The notes under the pieces were generated by a model. The model did no database searches. It was not told where the DNA came from and worked only from the letters and a program-made list of their open reading frames with translations. From the NCBI GenBank assembly GCA_022749755.1, contig CM040447.1, forward strand, positions 4,176,545 through 4,240,544: a stretch of DNA of 64,000 nucleotides. Reading direction: 5' to 3'. Of this stretch, positions 37,369-50,444 are shown piece after piece. The number at the start of each line of letters is the position of its first letter. The first letter of the stretch is position 1. Position numbers and translations under genes: made by a program. The DNA is from Azadirachta indica. Taxonomy: Eukaryota; Streptophyta; Magnoliopsida; Sapindales; Meliaceae.

Positions 37369-37600
37369 TTACCTAAAAGTTGGGTCTGAGAAGTCGAGAA
37401 GTTTCTTTAAAATGTACATGCTAATCATAGCACACAAAACATTAAGTCCAAGTTGAGTAGGAGCATAACCAAGGTTGTTGAGCATATATCTAATAAAAGG
37501 ATGGAAAAGAAGTCTTAGTGCTAGCTTATAGAATTCTGGGTAAAGAGTAACCCATCGAGGAAAAGGATAGCTAGCCAAATGGAATCATGCACACATACTT
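37369..37600 (-). pseudogene. Putative gypsy-type transposon N-terminal domain exon (PF04195-like)
   Basis: A 69-codon minus-strand frame containing VTLYPEFYKLALRLLFHPF and LNNLGYAPTQL. This pattern resembles the plant 'putative gypsy type transposon' domain found in retroelement-borne proteins. A plausible donor (GT at 37372-37371 on the minus strand, following CCAACTTTTAG) ends the exon, and NWKDVRFLAGE appears in the following sequence. Its orientation is opposite to the plus-strand reading suggested by the purine run before the right LTR, so it may be an antisense passenger gene. Family assignment is from memory of motif style and is moderate. Confidence 0.45.
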
Positions 37601-38125
37601 AATTTTGTGAATCTTTATTGATATATGAGATATTTGGTTTTTAGTTTTTTCTATGGACCAACTACTTAGGGTTAGTTGAAAAGGATTGAAGGAAGTTGGG
37701 GTAAAAGAAACCTTTAAGCATGGTTGGATACAAGATCTCTCGTGACTACTACTCTCGTCATCACTAGGATAGGTAAAGCAGATGAGGTTTCAAATTTTCT
37801 TCATTTTTAGAGGAAGATATTGGAAAAACAAACAAATTAAAATTAAAAAAAGAGGGAAGCTCACCTGTATAAGAAAAGGCCTTTTTCTTTAGAAACAAAA
37901 GCCTTTTTTTTAATTTGCAAAAGTTGAAATTGGAAAGTAATGATAAAAATAAAGTGAATTGCTCCTTTGTGACAAAAAGTGAAAAAGGTGTTAATTAGGG
38001 GAAGTTGGGAGTTAACGAGTTGGTAAAGAAAATAAAGATAGTATAAGAAGTTGTGATGTTCAAGTACAAAGGACTGATTGGATGTGAAGGAGTAGAAGAC
38101 TCTTAATAGCTAGTAGTACAACTAT

Positions 38126-38144
38126 GAGAGTTTGGGGGGTTAGA
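38126..38144 (+). other. Candidate polypurine tract
   Basis: GAGAGTTTGGGGGGTTAGA lies directly before the right LTR at 38145, the position of a plus-strand priming site. The thymines make it imperfect. It suggests, but does not prove, that the retroelement reads left to right. Confidence 0.4.
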
Positions 38145-39121
38145 TGTTGTGAAAATTACAAATTCTAGTAATTAATAGGGTGATTTTGGAAGAAGAGCAA
38201 AGCTACCATGCAAGTCACCTCTTAGTGTGCCATACGCATGTAACTTATTTGCTAGCATACATATGCAAGGAAGTCCGCCTCTTAGAAGGCCATGGAGGCC
38301 AAAAATCATGGGTAAGAAAGTCCCTTCCTAGAAAGCTATGGAGGCCTAAAAACCATGTGTAAAAAGTCCTCTCTTAAGAGGTCATTGAGAAAAAAATTGT
38401 GTGATAAGTAGTATACACACCTGAACAGTGCTGAACATGAACAATGCTGCATGTGAATAATCGTAAACATAAATAATGACACATGTGAATAATCCCGAAC
38501 ATGAACAATATTAACAGTATTACATGTGATTAGTGCCTCGTGTGAATAATGCCGAGTTGACATAATACGAACTTTGTCTAAATTACATTTTTGGTTCTAA
38601 ATCTAAGAATTGATCAAACAAATCCAATTCTAGCCTAGTAAGCACAAAAGACAAACCTAATAAGTCTTGCCCAAACTTAGCAAGCCTAGTTAACATGTGG
38701 AAGTTTAACTGAGAATAAAACTCTAGTTAAGGTAAGTCTAAAATGGAGATGATATCTTAGATTCCAAGGAATTGTAGGTAAACTCTAAGAGAGGAACTAA
38801 CTAATTTGTGTTGAGGAGAAACTCTGCAATGCAAACCATATAAAGAGAATGTTAAGAGAAATAGAGGGATGAACAAAAAATGGCTATAGAGAAAAATAAA
38901 CAGATATTGAGAAAAAAGAGAATGATAGAGAGAAAGAAGGTTTTGTTTGTAATGAGGCAACCCTACTTTTTGAGCATTAATAAAATCTACCCTATATATT
39001 TAGCCTGTAGATGTAGGCTAAACGTCAAACTACGTAAATTCTGGTTTTTTACTTTTTTGTCCTCGTTTGTTTTGTCTTGAATTTCTAATTTACATCGTTT
39101 GACTAGATTTCTATGTCAACA
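38145..39121 (+). repeat. Right LTR
   Basis: Runs from TGTTG to CAACA (977 bp) and is followed by the CTTCC target duplication. Repeated GGCCATGGAGGCC/CTTAGA units lie in the first 250 bp, then AACATGAACAATG-type words. Near 38976 AATAAAATC and CTATATATTTAG look like a polyA/TATA region. Confidence 0.7.
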
Positions 39122-39126
39122 CTTCC

Positions 39127-39992
39127 AATTCCCCATTTTTTTAAAAAAAATAGTTGTAACAAGTTTAAAATTAGTGACATTCAAGGAAGAAAAAAAAAAA
39201 ATTGAAAGAAATTTTATCCCAACTCTTACATGATGATGACGACGAATAGGTGACACAAACCAAAGACGATGAATGTTTGATTAAAGAGAAAAAAAGAAAA
39301 TGCAAATTGTAATTCTTTGTATCTTTTCATAGCAAGTGGAAAACATAATTTAGATTTGCACCAAATAATGGAGACATCCAAATAATTCTCAAAAGAAGAC
39401 ACTAGTTAAATAATCTTTCAAAAACTTATAAAAATAAAGCATTTGTGTAGGACAAGAGGAATCTTGCAAAATGTTAGTGAAAATAATTTTATAAAAAATG
39501 AAATCAATCAAACACCTCGTAGAATAGTTTTTTTTGTCAGAAAAGAAATATTTCTTTGCATAAAGGCGAGAAAAATTCAAAATATTTTCAATTTTTTCAA
39601 AATTTTTGAACCATTATAAATATGGCCAATCAAAATATAAGCAAGAAGCTTGGAGAGCGGTAGAAAAATTCTAATTGCTCAAACACTAGCCCTACAAAAT
39701 TCTTTGTATTCCTTAAATACCAAACTTTTTGGTGTACTCAAATCTACAAGTTTTAAACATCAAAACTTGTAAGTTTATTTTTTAATTAATCAATATTTCA
39801 TTTCAATAGTTTATTTTTTTACATTTTATATTTTTTTTCCTTTTTTATGTTATTATTTTAATTTTATATTAATTTATTGCATACCAATTTATTTTTCAAA
39901 TATTTTATTGAACATCATAGCAAACAAGTTTATTAGTTTTTTCACTGGCATTTCCATACACAATTTCAACTTGAGCACATTTGATCTCATCA

Positions 39993-40054
<62 letters not shown>

Positions 40055-41240
40055 ATATATATACAAGTAGTAGATTAGCATCAAAAGTAGATCAGCTCTG
40101 ATGCAAAAGTGATTTATTTAATTAAAAATTTCTTTTGCATAATGATTGCATATCTATAAAAGATATTTTGTAAAAAGATGTAAAAAACATCACTTAAAAA
40201 GAAAATTTTAATCGTTTACAATGGCAAGTGGTTTTAAGAGTTTTTGACGCTGATATTGAGTATATTAAAGAAAAATCCAATCTCTCTTCCAGATTACTTC
40301 AAGAGAGAGTTTCTCTAAGGAAGATAATGTCTCCCAAACACAAGAATAAAACTACCCAAAAGCAATCCAAAGCATCTTTTATACCCAAATACTAACTAAA
40401 AAATTCATGGTATAATATATTGTGTGATGATAAGAAGCTTTAAGAGGTCAGTCATTTAAAGGTAAAAAGGTGAATTTAGCTTTCCATCAAAAGACTTTTC
40501 AAATTTTCTTTTTCAATTATGGGTTAAGACCTTGGAGAAAACATTTCTTAAAGCTATGAACAGGAAATATTTTGAAAATAATTTTAAAATCTATAGCTTA
40601 AACAAAATTTTTTTCAAACAAAGAAATTGTAACTTTTCAAAACCCTTTGCGATTAATAAGTGCTAGATTGGCTGAAAAATATTTTTGACAAAAATTTTAA
40701 AAAAATAATTTTTCTTATAGTAGATGAATTTTTTTCAAAAAGAACCAAGATTTGCAACAGAAAATATATTTTCGGAAAATTTCTATTTTATTCTAAAAGG
40801 TCTAGAAAAAAGTAAAAGCTTTATGAACTTGTTCTTGTTAATTCATAGTCCTACGAATTCAAGCATTATCAATTAAAAGATGTCTTAATTTCATCATTCA
40901 TGCGTTCTACAGTTTAAATTCTCAAAGTATTCACTTCTTCTGAGGGGGAATTGATCCAAACAGATACAAAAAGTTTTCTAAAAAATTTGATTCTCTTATT
41001 TATAATTACTGAGATTATCATTATGCCTACTTCATGCCTTTCTTTCCCAATATACTTTCTTTTTTATTTGTATAGTAATGAAGGAAAAAAAGGAAAAAGA
41101 TTGTGCAAACACCAATAGATTTACATAAGTTAAAGACTCCCTCTTTATCGTCGCCGTTATATTGTAGTGAAGTTTTGGATGTTCTAGTTTTTCGGTAGTA
41201 CTCCTGTTGTTCTTATCATGCCTCATTAAGCCATACATAA
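39127..41240. other. AT-rich DNA with microsatellite, no gene recognised
   Basis: Contains a (CATA)n(TA)n microsatellite at about 39990-40064. The rest has no recognised exon or element end. Confidence 0.6.
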
Positions 41241-42299
41241 TCACAAAATGTTGTGAAGTGGACCACTAAATTGGCTTAGGATCTTCATAGGTTTCAGAGA
41301 GTTATTTGGTTGTAAAGTTTTTGCGTTTTTGGGGGTTTTACTTGGCTTTTTATTTGCTACAATTCTCTTTTGATCTACTTGTGCTAGGCTTTGCTCATCT
41401 TCAGAGCTTTGTTTTGTTCTATGGCATTGGTGGTGCTCCAATTGATTGCTTGTTCTATGGGACCAAATTCAGTAAGATCAACCTTTCAGATGATAAACTT
41501 GCATGCAATATAGTCTTCAGTTTCTTCTTTGACGAACTTTGGATAAGGAAACTGTAGCATGTTGATGCATCCCATATGTCTTATAGAATGAGATCGTCGT
41601 GGCATATGAGGACAATCTCTGGGCTTCTTTCCTTCAAGCTGGCATCTTTCACAAGGATAGAGAGGTGTTATTTCTCTTGGGAAAGAGATTTAATTTCTCC
41701 CATTTGTTAGCTTTTCAATATGAGGTTTCTTATAGATTGCAGTAGGTCAATTCTGCTTCTCATAATCACTGACCTATTGAGGTGGAAAAGCTAACCAACA
41801 TGACAGCATGACCATTATGAAGGCCAACTTCAATAGCAGAGATTAAGGCCTTTTGGAAGGTTTGCCATTTGGTACCAAAAGGGCAATAAAGCAAGTGACA
41901 TTCTTACCACCAAAGAATAGTGATTGAAGTCCAATTTTGATTGCACCCAAATAGGTTCCCTTGTATCCTTCGCTCTTGTATTGATGAATATCTGTGTTTT
42001 TGGCTAATAGGTTTCTCTAGAGCTGGAGGAAATGGATTGTACGAGGACTTTAAAGACTTATATACAAACTTTAGTTTAGGTTGTCTGAAGGAAACTATGG
42101 TTTTTATAGTAGACAAGAAAGTGTTTATGGTGTAGAACTTGCAGGGGATTAAGGGATCTAAGTGGAAGGATTGTATTGTTTTGGGGTCTCCCTCAAGCTG
42201 AGCTTCATAATGGAAATTTATGACAGATGAAATATCAGATGACAAGGACTCTAGACTAGAAATTTGATCCTCACTCCTCATTATTCTCTGGTTATCCAT
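41241..42299 (-). pseudogene. Decayed minus-strand coding remnant, family not recognised
   Basis: A 131-codon frame opens at 42299 (MDNQRIMRSEDQISS start). After a stop and frame change, readable protein-like stretches follow, such as KWQTFQKALISAIEVGLHNG, then a cysteine-containing piece CERCQLEGKKPRDCPH and YIACKF. A further frame lies at 41441-41241. The base composition of these pieces is less extreme than the flanks. It may be a retroelement or pararetroviral remnant, but I cannot name the family, and no RT, integrase or protease motif was seen. Confidence 0.4.
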
Positions 42300-44860
42300 G
42301 GTCCTAAACTACCTTAACTCAGGTCTTAATATCTACGATAATATAGATCTACTAGAATTTCCTTATTGCTAATAAGCCCTACAAACAAGATGGCCTTAAC
42401 AAATTTGGTCACCACATTGCAACTTGAACAAATTCCATTAATCTATATTACTTGGCACTAAATAGTTTGGAATAAAACTCAATTCTAATTCCAAGAGTAT
42501 TTGTAATAATGTAGGATTTTTTTGTTAAAAATTTGAATTCACATGTTTTAAATTGGAAAGTGGATAATTTTATTTTTTACACATTGAGTTCTTGTCTTTT
42601 GCTTTCTAGTTGAGGGTTCGTATTTTTTGGTTTTCTTTTCTTTGTCTCTACCTCCCATTCTTACAAACACAAATGTATTTCTTTTTTTTTTTTTTTTAAA
42701 CCTTGGTGGTGTGGCTTTCTTCTAAACTTATTGATTCAAGGTAAAATTTTCAATTTAGATTCTACTCATCCATGTTTTTGGTTCTCATATCTTCCTTATT
42801 TTGTATTAGTGTTATTTCATAATTTTCAGTATAGATTTTTAAAGGCTGTTATTAAGAGTATTATGTGTGATTTTGTATGTAGATTTAGGAATTCTAGTAT
42901 TAGTTAACTTTCTCTATACTGGTGAATTGATTAGTATACTGAACTTTACAGTATTTACTGAATATAGAATATACAAATAATTCTAACAGAAGTTTTGTTA
43001 AGAATTTTATATCAAACTTTTTATAAATTTAATCTTTATGGAATAAGGTGGAGGGAGAATTTTGTTTTATTGAAATCAGATTAAAATTCAAATTTATATA
43101 ATTTTTCAAATTTGATATTTAGATTCTGGAAATCTAAAAATTCTACAATGTTGTTCTGGGAAAAGTGGCCAAACAATTTTAAAAAATTATAAAATTTAGT
43201 ATGATAGTTCTCCTATTTGTCTAGTAGTTTCTCTGTAAATTTTGTAAGTTTTAAATAATCACAAAAATTGTTATGAATTTTTGATTGAAGGTATTGTAAA
43301 ATTGTAGCACACTGAACAGATTTCTGTTGAATGAAACTAAATTGTTTAGAAAATCTTTTTGAATCAGAAATGAGATGAAACTTTTACATATGATGTTTTG
43401 AAGTGCGCTCAGCAAATTTGGAAAGTTTTTGGTCAATTTGATTTGTAGTTTGAGAGATAAAAATCTTGGAGCTTAGGATGATCAGAAAAGAAACTAGAAA
43501 CCGAATTCATGAAAAGTTAAGTTTAAGTTCTAGGATATGTAGTTTAGGGCATGATTATAATTCTTGAATTTTTGTGTATGCGGTGTACTGAGTGCCATTT
43601 ATCATATAAGGAGTTTGAAATCTTCGAACAAGTAGAAGTAGTCTAAGACTAGTGCTTGCATTTAGGTAAGTAATTCCATTCATGGTACATTTGGGTTTGT
43701 TTTACAACATAAGTATGTTTTATGCTAAACATCTATTTATTTTAATGTTTTAGAAATATTTGTGAAACTTTTATTGTTAAAAGAAGTTATGGTACAGACT
43801 TTTATAACTTGTCTTTCTATTTTAGTTAAAGGATTCTTCATAACATTGTTCTCATCTCGAAAACTCATCAGCAAATTATTCTATTATGTATTAACATAAG
43901 TCATTATATTTTTAATAAATGTTTATCTGCTTTATGACAAAAATAATTTGACTCATCTATCCATAGTATTATGTTTCTGATTCTGATATTGAATTTATTC
44001 GATTACGGCTTCTGTTCGGACCAACTAGGATTCTATTTTGAATATGCACATTATATAATGTTTTTATTAGTCTGGTCATCATGGTTACAAATGATACTAT
44101 GTGACATAAGCGATACAAATATATTTTCTATAAATACTTTTATGAGATGAATATTTTGTCATTATGATTAGTTATTATAAATGATACAATCTAAATAGTG
44201 ACTTTATTTTTAAATCTTACATTTTGAAACATTCAACTTAAGGTTATTTGATTATCTAATCAAAGGCTTATAAATGTTTTGTGATCATTAAGAAAAGGAC
44301 GTCTACATATATATTATGAATGACATTACTTATCGAGTTAATGGATCGTCCCTTGTCATTTACCTTTTATAAATTAAGTAACATAAAGCAGTGAGTTGAT
44401 AGCATACTTTAGAGGATAACTTTGGATTTCTGTTTATCATTTTTCATTAATAGACATTTGAGAACACTATTATTGTTCTTTATATTTCATTTGGCTTGTA
44501 TTTGAAGATTTGACTTTTGATTAGATCATGATGGTCATTTGATGTTGTTGGAGAATATTTGATTTATTTAATAATATTTTTGAGGTATTTTAGAAGATTT
44601 TTATTTGAGTAATGTAAATTTTGAATTGGAGTTGGTACCCCCTGGTTCAACTTATATTGGATTTGGTGTGTTATAGAGGACCTTGAGGATGTTTTACTCA
44701 AACATTCCATCTATATTTCATTCATAGATAGAGTTTGCGCTATATTTGTTTTAGAACATTTGGGCTTTTTCTTCAATGGTAATATCTAGTGCAGATACTC
44801 TGAGATAGTAAAGTTTTTGTGTATTTACTTCTCCAATTTGATTTTACTGACCTCTAAACT
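42300..44860. other. Intergenic, possible old LTR-like DNA, nothing firm
   Basis: No convincing exon on either strand. The stretch around 42950-43720 has the mixed composition of retrotransposon LTR or leader DNA, but I found no paired terminal repeat inside the window. Confidence 0.4.
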
Positions 44861-45210
44861 TCACATTTTAGGGTCGCTACCATCTATTGATTGACTTTCA
44901 TTAGATTGTTCTAAGACATGGACAGCTCTAGAAGTGGAAACTTGGGGTATATCAGGTGCAAGGATAGATAATTTAGACTCAACAACGAGAAGTCTTATCT
45001 TGATTACATTGATAAACTCTTGTTTGTTTGACGATTGGGTGGATATTTCTTCAGGAATTTCATGAGGTTTAAAGAAAGGTTTGTCGTCTTTAGAAAGTAT
45101 TTGAGATTCTAGATGTTAAATTATTTCTTTGATTGTGTCTAGTTGTTGACCAATAGTTTCCAAAAGCCTAATTGGTGTAATTGCTTTTATCAAGAATATA
45201 ATATCTTTTT
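44861..45210 (-). pseudogene. Minus-strand coding remnant with a single in-frame stop
   Basis: Read on the minus strand, about 115 codons run with only one internal stop (TAA after an EII triplet) to a TGA at 44863-44861. Recognisable as ordinary protein sequence: LLETIGQQLDTIKEII, then HLESQILSKDDKPFFKPHEI, and later IRLLVVESKLSI. The heptad-like leucines suggest a coiled coil. It could belong with the remnant at 41241-42299 on the same strand. No family is recognised. Confidence 0.45.
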
Positions 45211-46297
45211 AGTATCTTACTAAAATTGAATTTTTCGATACTAAAAATTTAATTTCAAATTTATGACGAACTTTACTCAAGTGTTGAAAATAATGGTATC
45301 ATTACATATAATATTCAACAAAAATTTTAATGATATTCATAATGATTTAAACAAATGATAGTTGACAGTTAGGGCCGACAGCGTAAGATGAATGGTTGTA
45401 ATTTTTAGTGATTGACACAGGTAATTTTAAATTATCTAATTATTAATAAAGTAATAATATTAGATTAAATAATAAAAGAATAAATTTTACATAGTTGATA
45501 TTTTACAATACAGTAAAATATGGAATATAATATTATATTAAATTTTATTCAATGTACTTTACTATAATTCAATCCAATATAATTTAGTACATATTACCAA
45601 ACACAGCCTAAATTTACGTTAGTTAATACTCACTCTAACTTTGTATCCACAGACAATTAAGAACATGCATTTGTGCTGTTGAAACTGGGGTGGGGAGCGA
45701 CCTTTTCATTTTGGTTTTGGGTGAAGCAATTTTAAGCCGATCCACCACTGATCATAATCTCTTTGGGTTAAACATAGTTTGGGCTAATCCCACTTTAATA
45801 GGCTTTCTAACTGGGATAATACAACTTCCATTTGATGACAACAACATTATAATTAGACAGGATGGGGGAGGAATAAGCAATTAATTCATCAGATTCAGAC
45901 GCTATCTTCATTTGCAAACTGAAGATCAGTTATATAAATGTCATATTCAAACAAGACAAATGACAAAATACTCAACCAGAAGCCATGCAAGTCTAGCCTA
46001 GATGTTAATAACACTTTCCCTTCGAGAGGGAACAAGTTTTGTTTATGATAGGACTCCCCATAATCATAGGTTTTCCAATAAAATATGTATAGATACCTCT
46101 ATCTCTGAGGACAGATACTCCATACTTACGGATAGATATCTAAATTGTATCACAATTACCAGAGTTTATCTCCAAGTTCAAACCAATCACAACCACAAGA
46201 ATACAGGAATATCGATTCAATATAAATATTATAAATAGTCAATCATTAACTAGCGAGTAATCATTAAGTTAGATAAAACGTTTAAGTTCACAAAACC
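45211..46297. other. Intergenic, nothing recognised
   Basis: A plus-strand frame of 64 codons at 45690-45884 is present but has no recognisable motif, and I do not call it a gene. Confidence 0.5.
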
Positions 46298-46621
46298 AAT
46301 TAATTTCATTTCAATTAGTCAAATTAGTGCTTGTCCAAGATATATTGAAATTAAAAATGTATTGCAAGTTGCTGTGAAGGCAGAGGAAGAAAAATTTAAA
46401 GGTGAGAAGCAAGTTGTTCATAAGATATTTGGTTCTGCTTATTAACTTACGCTATCTGTCTAATTTACTAATTATTTTATTATTTTATTATTTTATCAAG
46501 TGATAAGCAGCAGCAAGAGCAAATAAGACGTGCTTGAATTGAATACCGGCTTTCGCTAGCTTTTCATTTCAATTCATGTTCTCCTCGTCTAACGTAACCT
46601 ACCAATTTGGAAGTATTGTAG
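46298..46621 (+). repeat. Left arm of an inverted duplication (unoccupied insertion site)
   Basis: Reverse-complement match to 50445-50624 plus 51929-52071. Shared blocks include AATTAATTTCATTTCAATTA, GACGTGCTTGAATTGAATAC and TTTGGAAGTATTGTAG. At the place corresponding to the insertion in the right arm it reads TTAACTTAC only once, with no element. Confidence 0.85.
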
Positions 46622-46954
46622 TACTCGAAAGAGACTAATTAATGACACATCATCAACTAATTATATATATGTACATATATATGTAACAATTTAGGTACGT
46701 ATTCTCTTGTCGTTACTAGACACGTAGATATGCTACCCATGGATCTCAAATTTGCATTACAAGTGTAATTTATATATACACTTATTAATTAATTAGTTTC
46801 CAACTTGCATATATTGAAAACGGAAACAATCAAAAGAAAAGAAAATGGCATTTAGCTGTAAATATCAGTGTCATATATCAGCCTCAGCCAGCATAATCTG
46901 AATCATTTTGTCCTATATATATCTATATATGTATAGACAACTAATTAATTAATA

Positions 46955-46956
46955 AG

Positions 46957-46988
<32 letters not shown>
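46955..46988. repeat. (TA)n microsatellite
   Basis: An uninterrupted TA run followed by ACACACATATA, inside the loop of the inverted duplication. Confidence 0.85.
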
Positions 46989-46991
<3 letters not shown>

Positions 46992-47126
46992 ATTAGTTGA
47001 AAATATATCATTAATTAGTCAATTGCAAGGATTACACAGGATGGTAAAATCCACTGTAAGTTGAGGATCTCTCAAGGATCCGTATAAAGTATGATAATAT
47101 GAGATGATGTGATAAAAAACAGTAAG

Positions 47127-48783
47127 GTGGGCAATGCGGGTTCACGGGTCGAGTTCGAGTCGTGTCAAACAGTTAATTGTGTTAGTAGCTTTTAACCTGA
47201 ATATGATCCATTTATTAATTGTCTTAAGGGTTTTCAAGCTAAACATGATCAATTTATTAAATGGGTAACATGACACGACTCATCAACCTATTTATTAATC
47301 AGATAATTGTGTCAAATTAATCTGTTTATTAGACAAAATGTATCAGCCCGTTTATTATCAAATAATTGTGTCGGATTGATTTATTTATTTGACTAATTTA
47401 TTATTCGGATACTCACATTGACCAATTAACCCATTTAATTTAAGTGAAAAAAAAATTATAATTGTAAAGAATCGAACCCAAAATTTTAATTTAATACAAT
47501 TTTAATCACTAAATTACAACTATATATATATATTTAAATTGTGAATGTATTATTGATCTATATTACATTTTAAGGTCTTTATTATATTATAATGTTAAAT
47601 TATCTTACATAGAATTATTTTAAAATTGTGAATGCTAAATTATTACAAGTAATTAGAATAAAATTATTTAATAAAATGTAATTTTAAATTAAAAAATTAC
47701 TAACAATAAAAAAAATAATAATGTAATACATTTATTTCTTTTCATTTTTTTTTAACTTTTATAATAAAATCAAAGAAGAAAATAGAAAAAATTTAAATTT
47801 CTTGTGAAAGCCAATTATGAACACGATGTTTTTATAATGCTCAAATTTAATTACAACTATCATAAAATAAAAATTTTATTTAAATAAATTTATAAAACAT
47901 TTTTATTTAACTATCAACTATGAATTAACGATAATTTTTAAAGTTAGAATATAATATTATTTACTTGTTATAGCATATTAAGTAATTATTAATTTTTATA
48001 TTATTATTAAAGTGATAATTATACATTAACAAGTCAGGTATTACATAAGTTATGAAAATTATGTATAGAGAAATATGCTTTAACTAATTATGTTGGTACA
48101 CTTAGAAAATTAAATAAACATTAGCAATTAAATTTTAAAGATTTTAAAACAATTACATGTTGATCAAGTGGTACGTCACCTCCATTATTAAATCATAAAT
48201 GATAAGGATAAATTGTTTTGTAATTAACTCAAATTACGATAAATGTATAAATATTTTAATTGTCTTATAATAGCTTAATTTATAATAAATATATAAATGA
48301 ATCTATATGAATATCTTTTATTTAGAGAAATTTTTATTATTAGATGATTTTATTTTCTTTACACGATTATATTTTTGTTTTGATTGTTACATATATAAAC
48401 TTTATTTAAATTATTATTAAATAAAATATCACAAAAAATTTATAAATTTTTTTGTTACGAAATTATGGTTATCAAATATTAAGTTAAAAATATTTTAATT
48501 TTGTAATATTTATAAATAATTATTAATTTTTAACATTAAGTTAAAAATAAATACATTTAAAACTTTTATAAATAATTTAGCATTATAATACAAAAGGGTC
48601 TAAAATATGTTTAATATATAAATATACAGTACACCCATAATTGAAATTAAAAAGTGGTATATGGCTTAGTGGTAAGAAAGTTATATTATGACTTGAATTT
48701 GAATCTTAACAGTCACAAATTTTTTTAAAACAGTAACCGTGTCATGAAATGAATTGCGAGTTGACACAAAATTGCCACCTCTA
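47127..48783. mobile_element. Non-autonomous TIR element
   Basis: The left end AGGTGGGCAATGCGGGTT is mirrored at the right by the complement of AGAGGTGGCAATTTTGTG. Further in, AATCGAACCCAAAATTTT/AATCACTAAATTACA on the left is mirrored by right-end sequence with CTTAGTGGTAAGAAAG. About 1.66 kb, extremely AT-rich, no coding frame. Confidence 0.5.
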
Positions 48784-49026
48784 AAAACAAAATAGGAATG
48801 TAGAAAAATTAATCCCCATAATATTAATAGGAGAAATAGTTTAGCACTCTTTACTCCATCTCCATCCACACACATATAAACAATAATTTAATTAAAAAGA
48901 ATTTATAATTTATAATTTTTTTATTCTATTAAATAATCAAATTTATATTTTAAAAAAATAACACTATTAATATGTTAACAACATATTTTGATATTATTTA
49001 ATATAAATAAATACAAAAATAAAAAA

Positions 49027-50287
49027 GGATAATGACATATACCCCCTGATGTTTACCCTAATAGGCAGATGTTTCCCTAACGTTTGAGAAAAGATAGATA
49101 TTTCCCTGACATTTGGGTAAATAGATATACTTTCCTTAATTTTTATTCTGTTACTTGATCAGTTAATTTATTATTATTTTCATCCTTAATATTTTATATA
49201 ATAAAAATATGATATATATTTTGTTTAATTATAACATTGTAGTCCATATTTTAATATTTTTAACAATATACTTTTTTTAACTATAATAATTCAGTCCCAT
49301 ATTTAATATTTTTTTATAATATACTCAACATTAAATATATTTTTAATTTTTTATTTCAATAAAAAATTTAGAAAAGAAAATATTAGTAAAAAAATTTAAA
49401 CAATAAGTTAGATTAAAATTACATTAAAATATTTATAATTTTTTTTACAATAAATTTGATATTTAATTGTTAAAAAAATTTTGAAATATATTTTAATATT
49501 TATTTTTATATTAATATTTTTATTTAAAATATTATATTAAATTTATTATATTTTATCGAGAAAAATCATGAAAATATAAATAGAAAAGTAAAAAAAAAAA
49601 AGAAAAATTAATTATCATTTGTTAATAGAATTAGTAATTAGATATATTTTATATTCTTATTAACCAATATAATTTAATTTTAAATAAAAATAGAAAAAAA
49701 TGAAATTTTTGATTATTTTTATTTGTAATATATATAAAACATGTATTTATTGTTTATATTTTTTATTTATATTTTAAAATATTTTTGAAAAAATAATTAA
49801 TTTAATATAATTTTTTAAATAAATATATTACATGTAAAAATAAAATGTTAAAAAATATTTCAATTAATTTTTTAATAATTAAATATTAAATTATTATTAT
49901 TATAAAAATGAAAGAAAAATGTTAAAAATATTTAAGTATATGAGTGCGACTTAACTCATTATTTAAAATTTTTTAATAATTTTATTTTTTAAACTTTTTA
50001 TTAAAATAACAAATAAATATTTTATTTTTTCTTTAGTATACTATAAAAAAAATTAAATAAAGATTAAATTATTATAGTTAAAAAAGGTATATTGTAAAAA
50101 ATATTAAAATAAGACTAAAATGTTATAATTAAATGAAATATACATTATATTATTATTATATAAAAAATTAGAGACTAACTATTCAACTAACAGAAATAAA
50201 AGTCAAGGAGAGTATTTACTTATTTGTCCAAACGTTAAGGGGTATATATATCTATTCATAAACGTCAGGGGGTATATGTCATTACCT
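49027..50287. mobile_element. Mutator-like non-autonomous element, family B copy 1
   Basis: GGATAATGACATATACCCCC at the left is mirrored at the right (complement of GTAATGACATATACCCCCTG). Inverted similarity continues through TAACGTTTG and TAGATAT words. About 1.26 kb, AT-rich, no transposase. Same family as the element at 50625 by end sequence. No target duplication is obvious. Confidence 0.65.
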
Positions 50288-50444
50288 CTAAACAAAATAG
50301 ACAAAGATGAAATTCAATTCCTATAAAAGAATTCTCTTTTCCTCTCATTAAATTTGCAAAAACATAAAGTAAGAAATGAGAATTAAAATTAAAATGAGTG
50401 TGAAAGCCTTCCTAACCCGTTGCCAACGATTAGCATCCCTAGGG

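Larger units (their letters stand above)
26954..39121. mobile_element. LTR retroelement with nested pararetrovirus
   Basis: The left end TGTCATGGAAATTACAAATT matches the start of the right LTR at 38145 (TGTTGTGAAAATTACAAATT), and the right LTR ends CAACA at 39121. The pentamer CTTCC occurs directly outside both ends (26949-26953, 39122-39126), as expected of a retrotransposon target duplication. The left LTR is recognisable only for about 190 bp and is then replaced by viral sequence. An inverted piece of LTR interior lies at 35204-35560. No polymerase of its own was found; the only coding remains are on the minus strand at 36-37.6 kb, so it may be a large non-autonomous derivative. Confidence 0.7.

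Noticed and set aside
38180..38563. Short frames on both strands in the right LTR
   Set aside because: They are made by the LTR's internal GGCC/CTTAG and AACATGAACA repeats, not genes.
39990..40064. CRISPR-like short repeats
   Set aside because: A CATA/TA microsatellite with no spacers, in plant nuclear DNA.
45690..45884. 64-codon plus-strand frame with hydrophobic start
   Set aside because: No homology recognised, no splice or promoter context, not distinguishable from chance.
46380..46450. Possible short peptide (KAEEEKFKGEKQVVHKIF) in the left arm of the inverted duplication
   Set aside because: The reading frame is not preserved in the right arm, so there is no sign of coding constraint.
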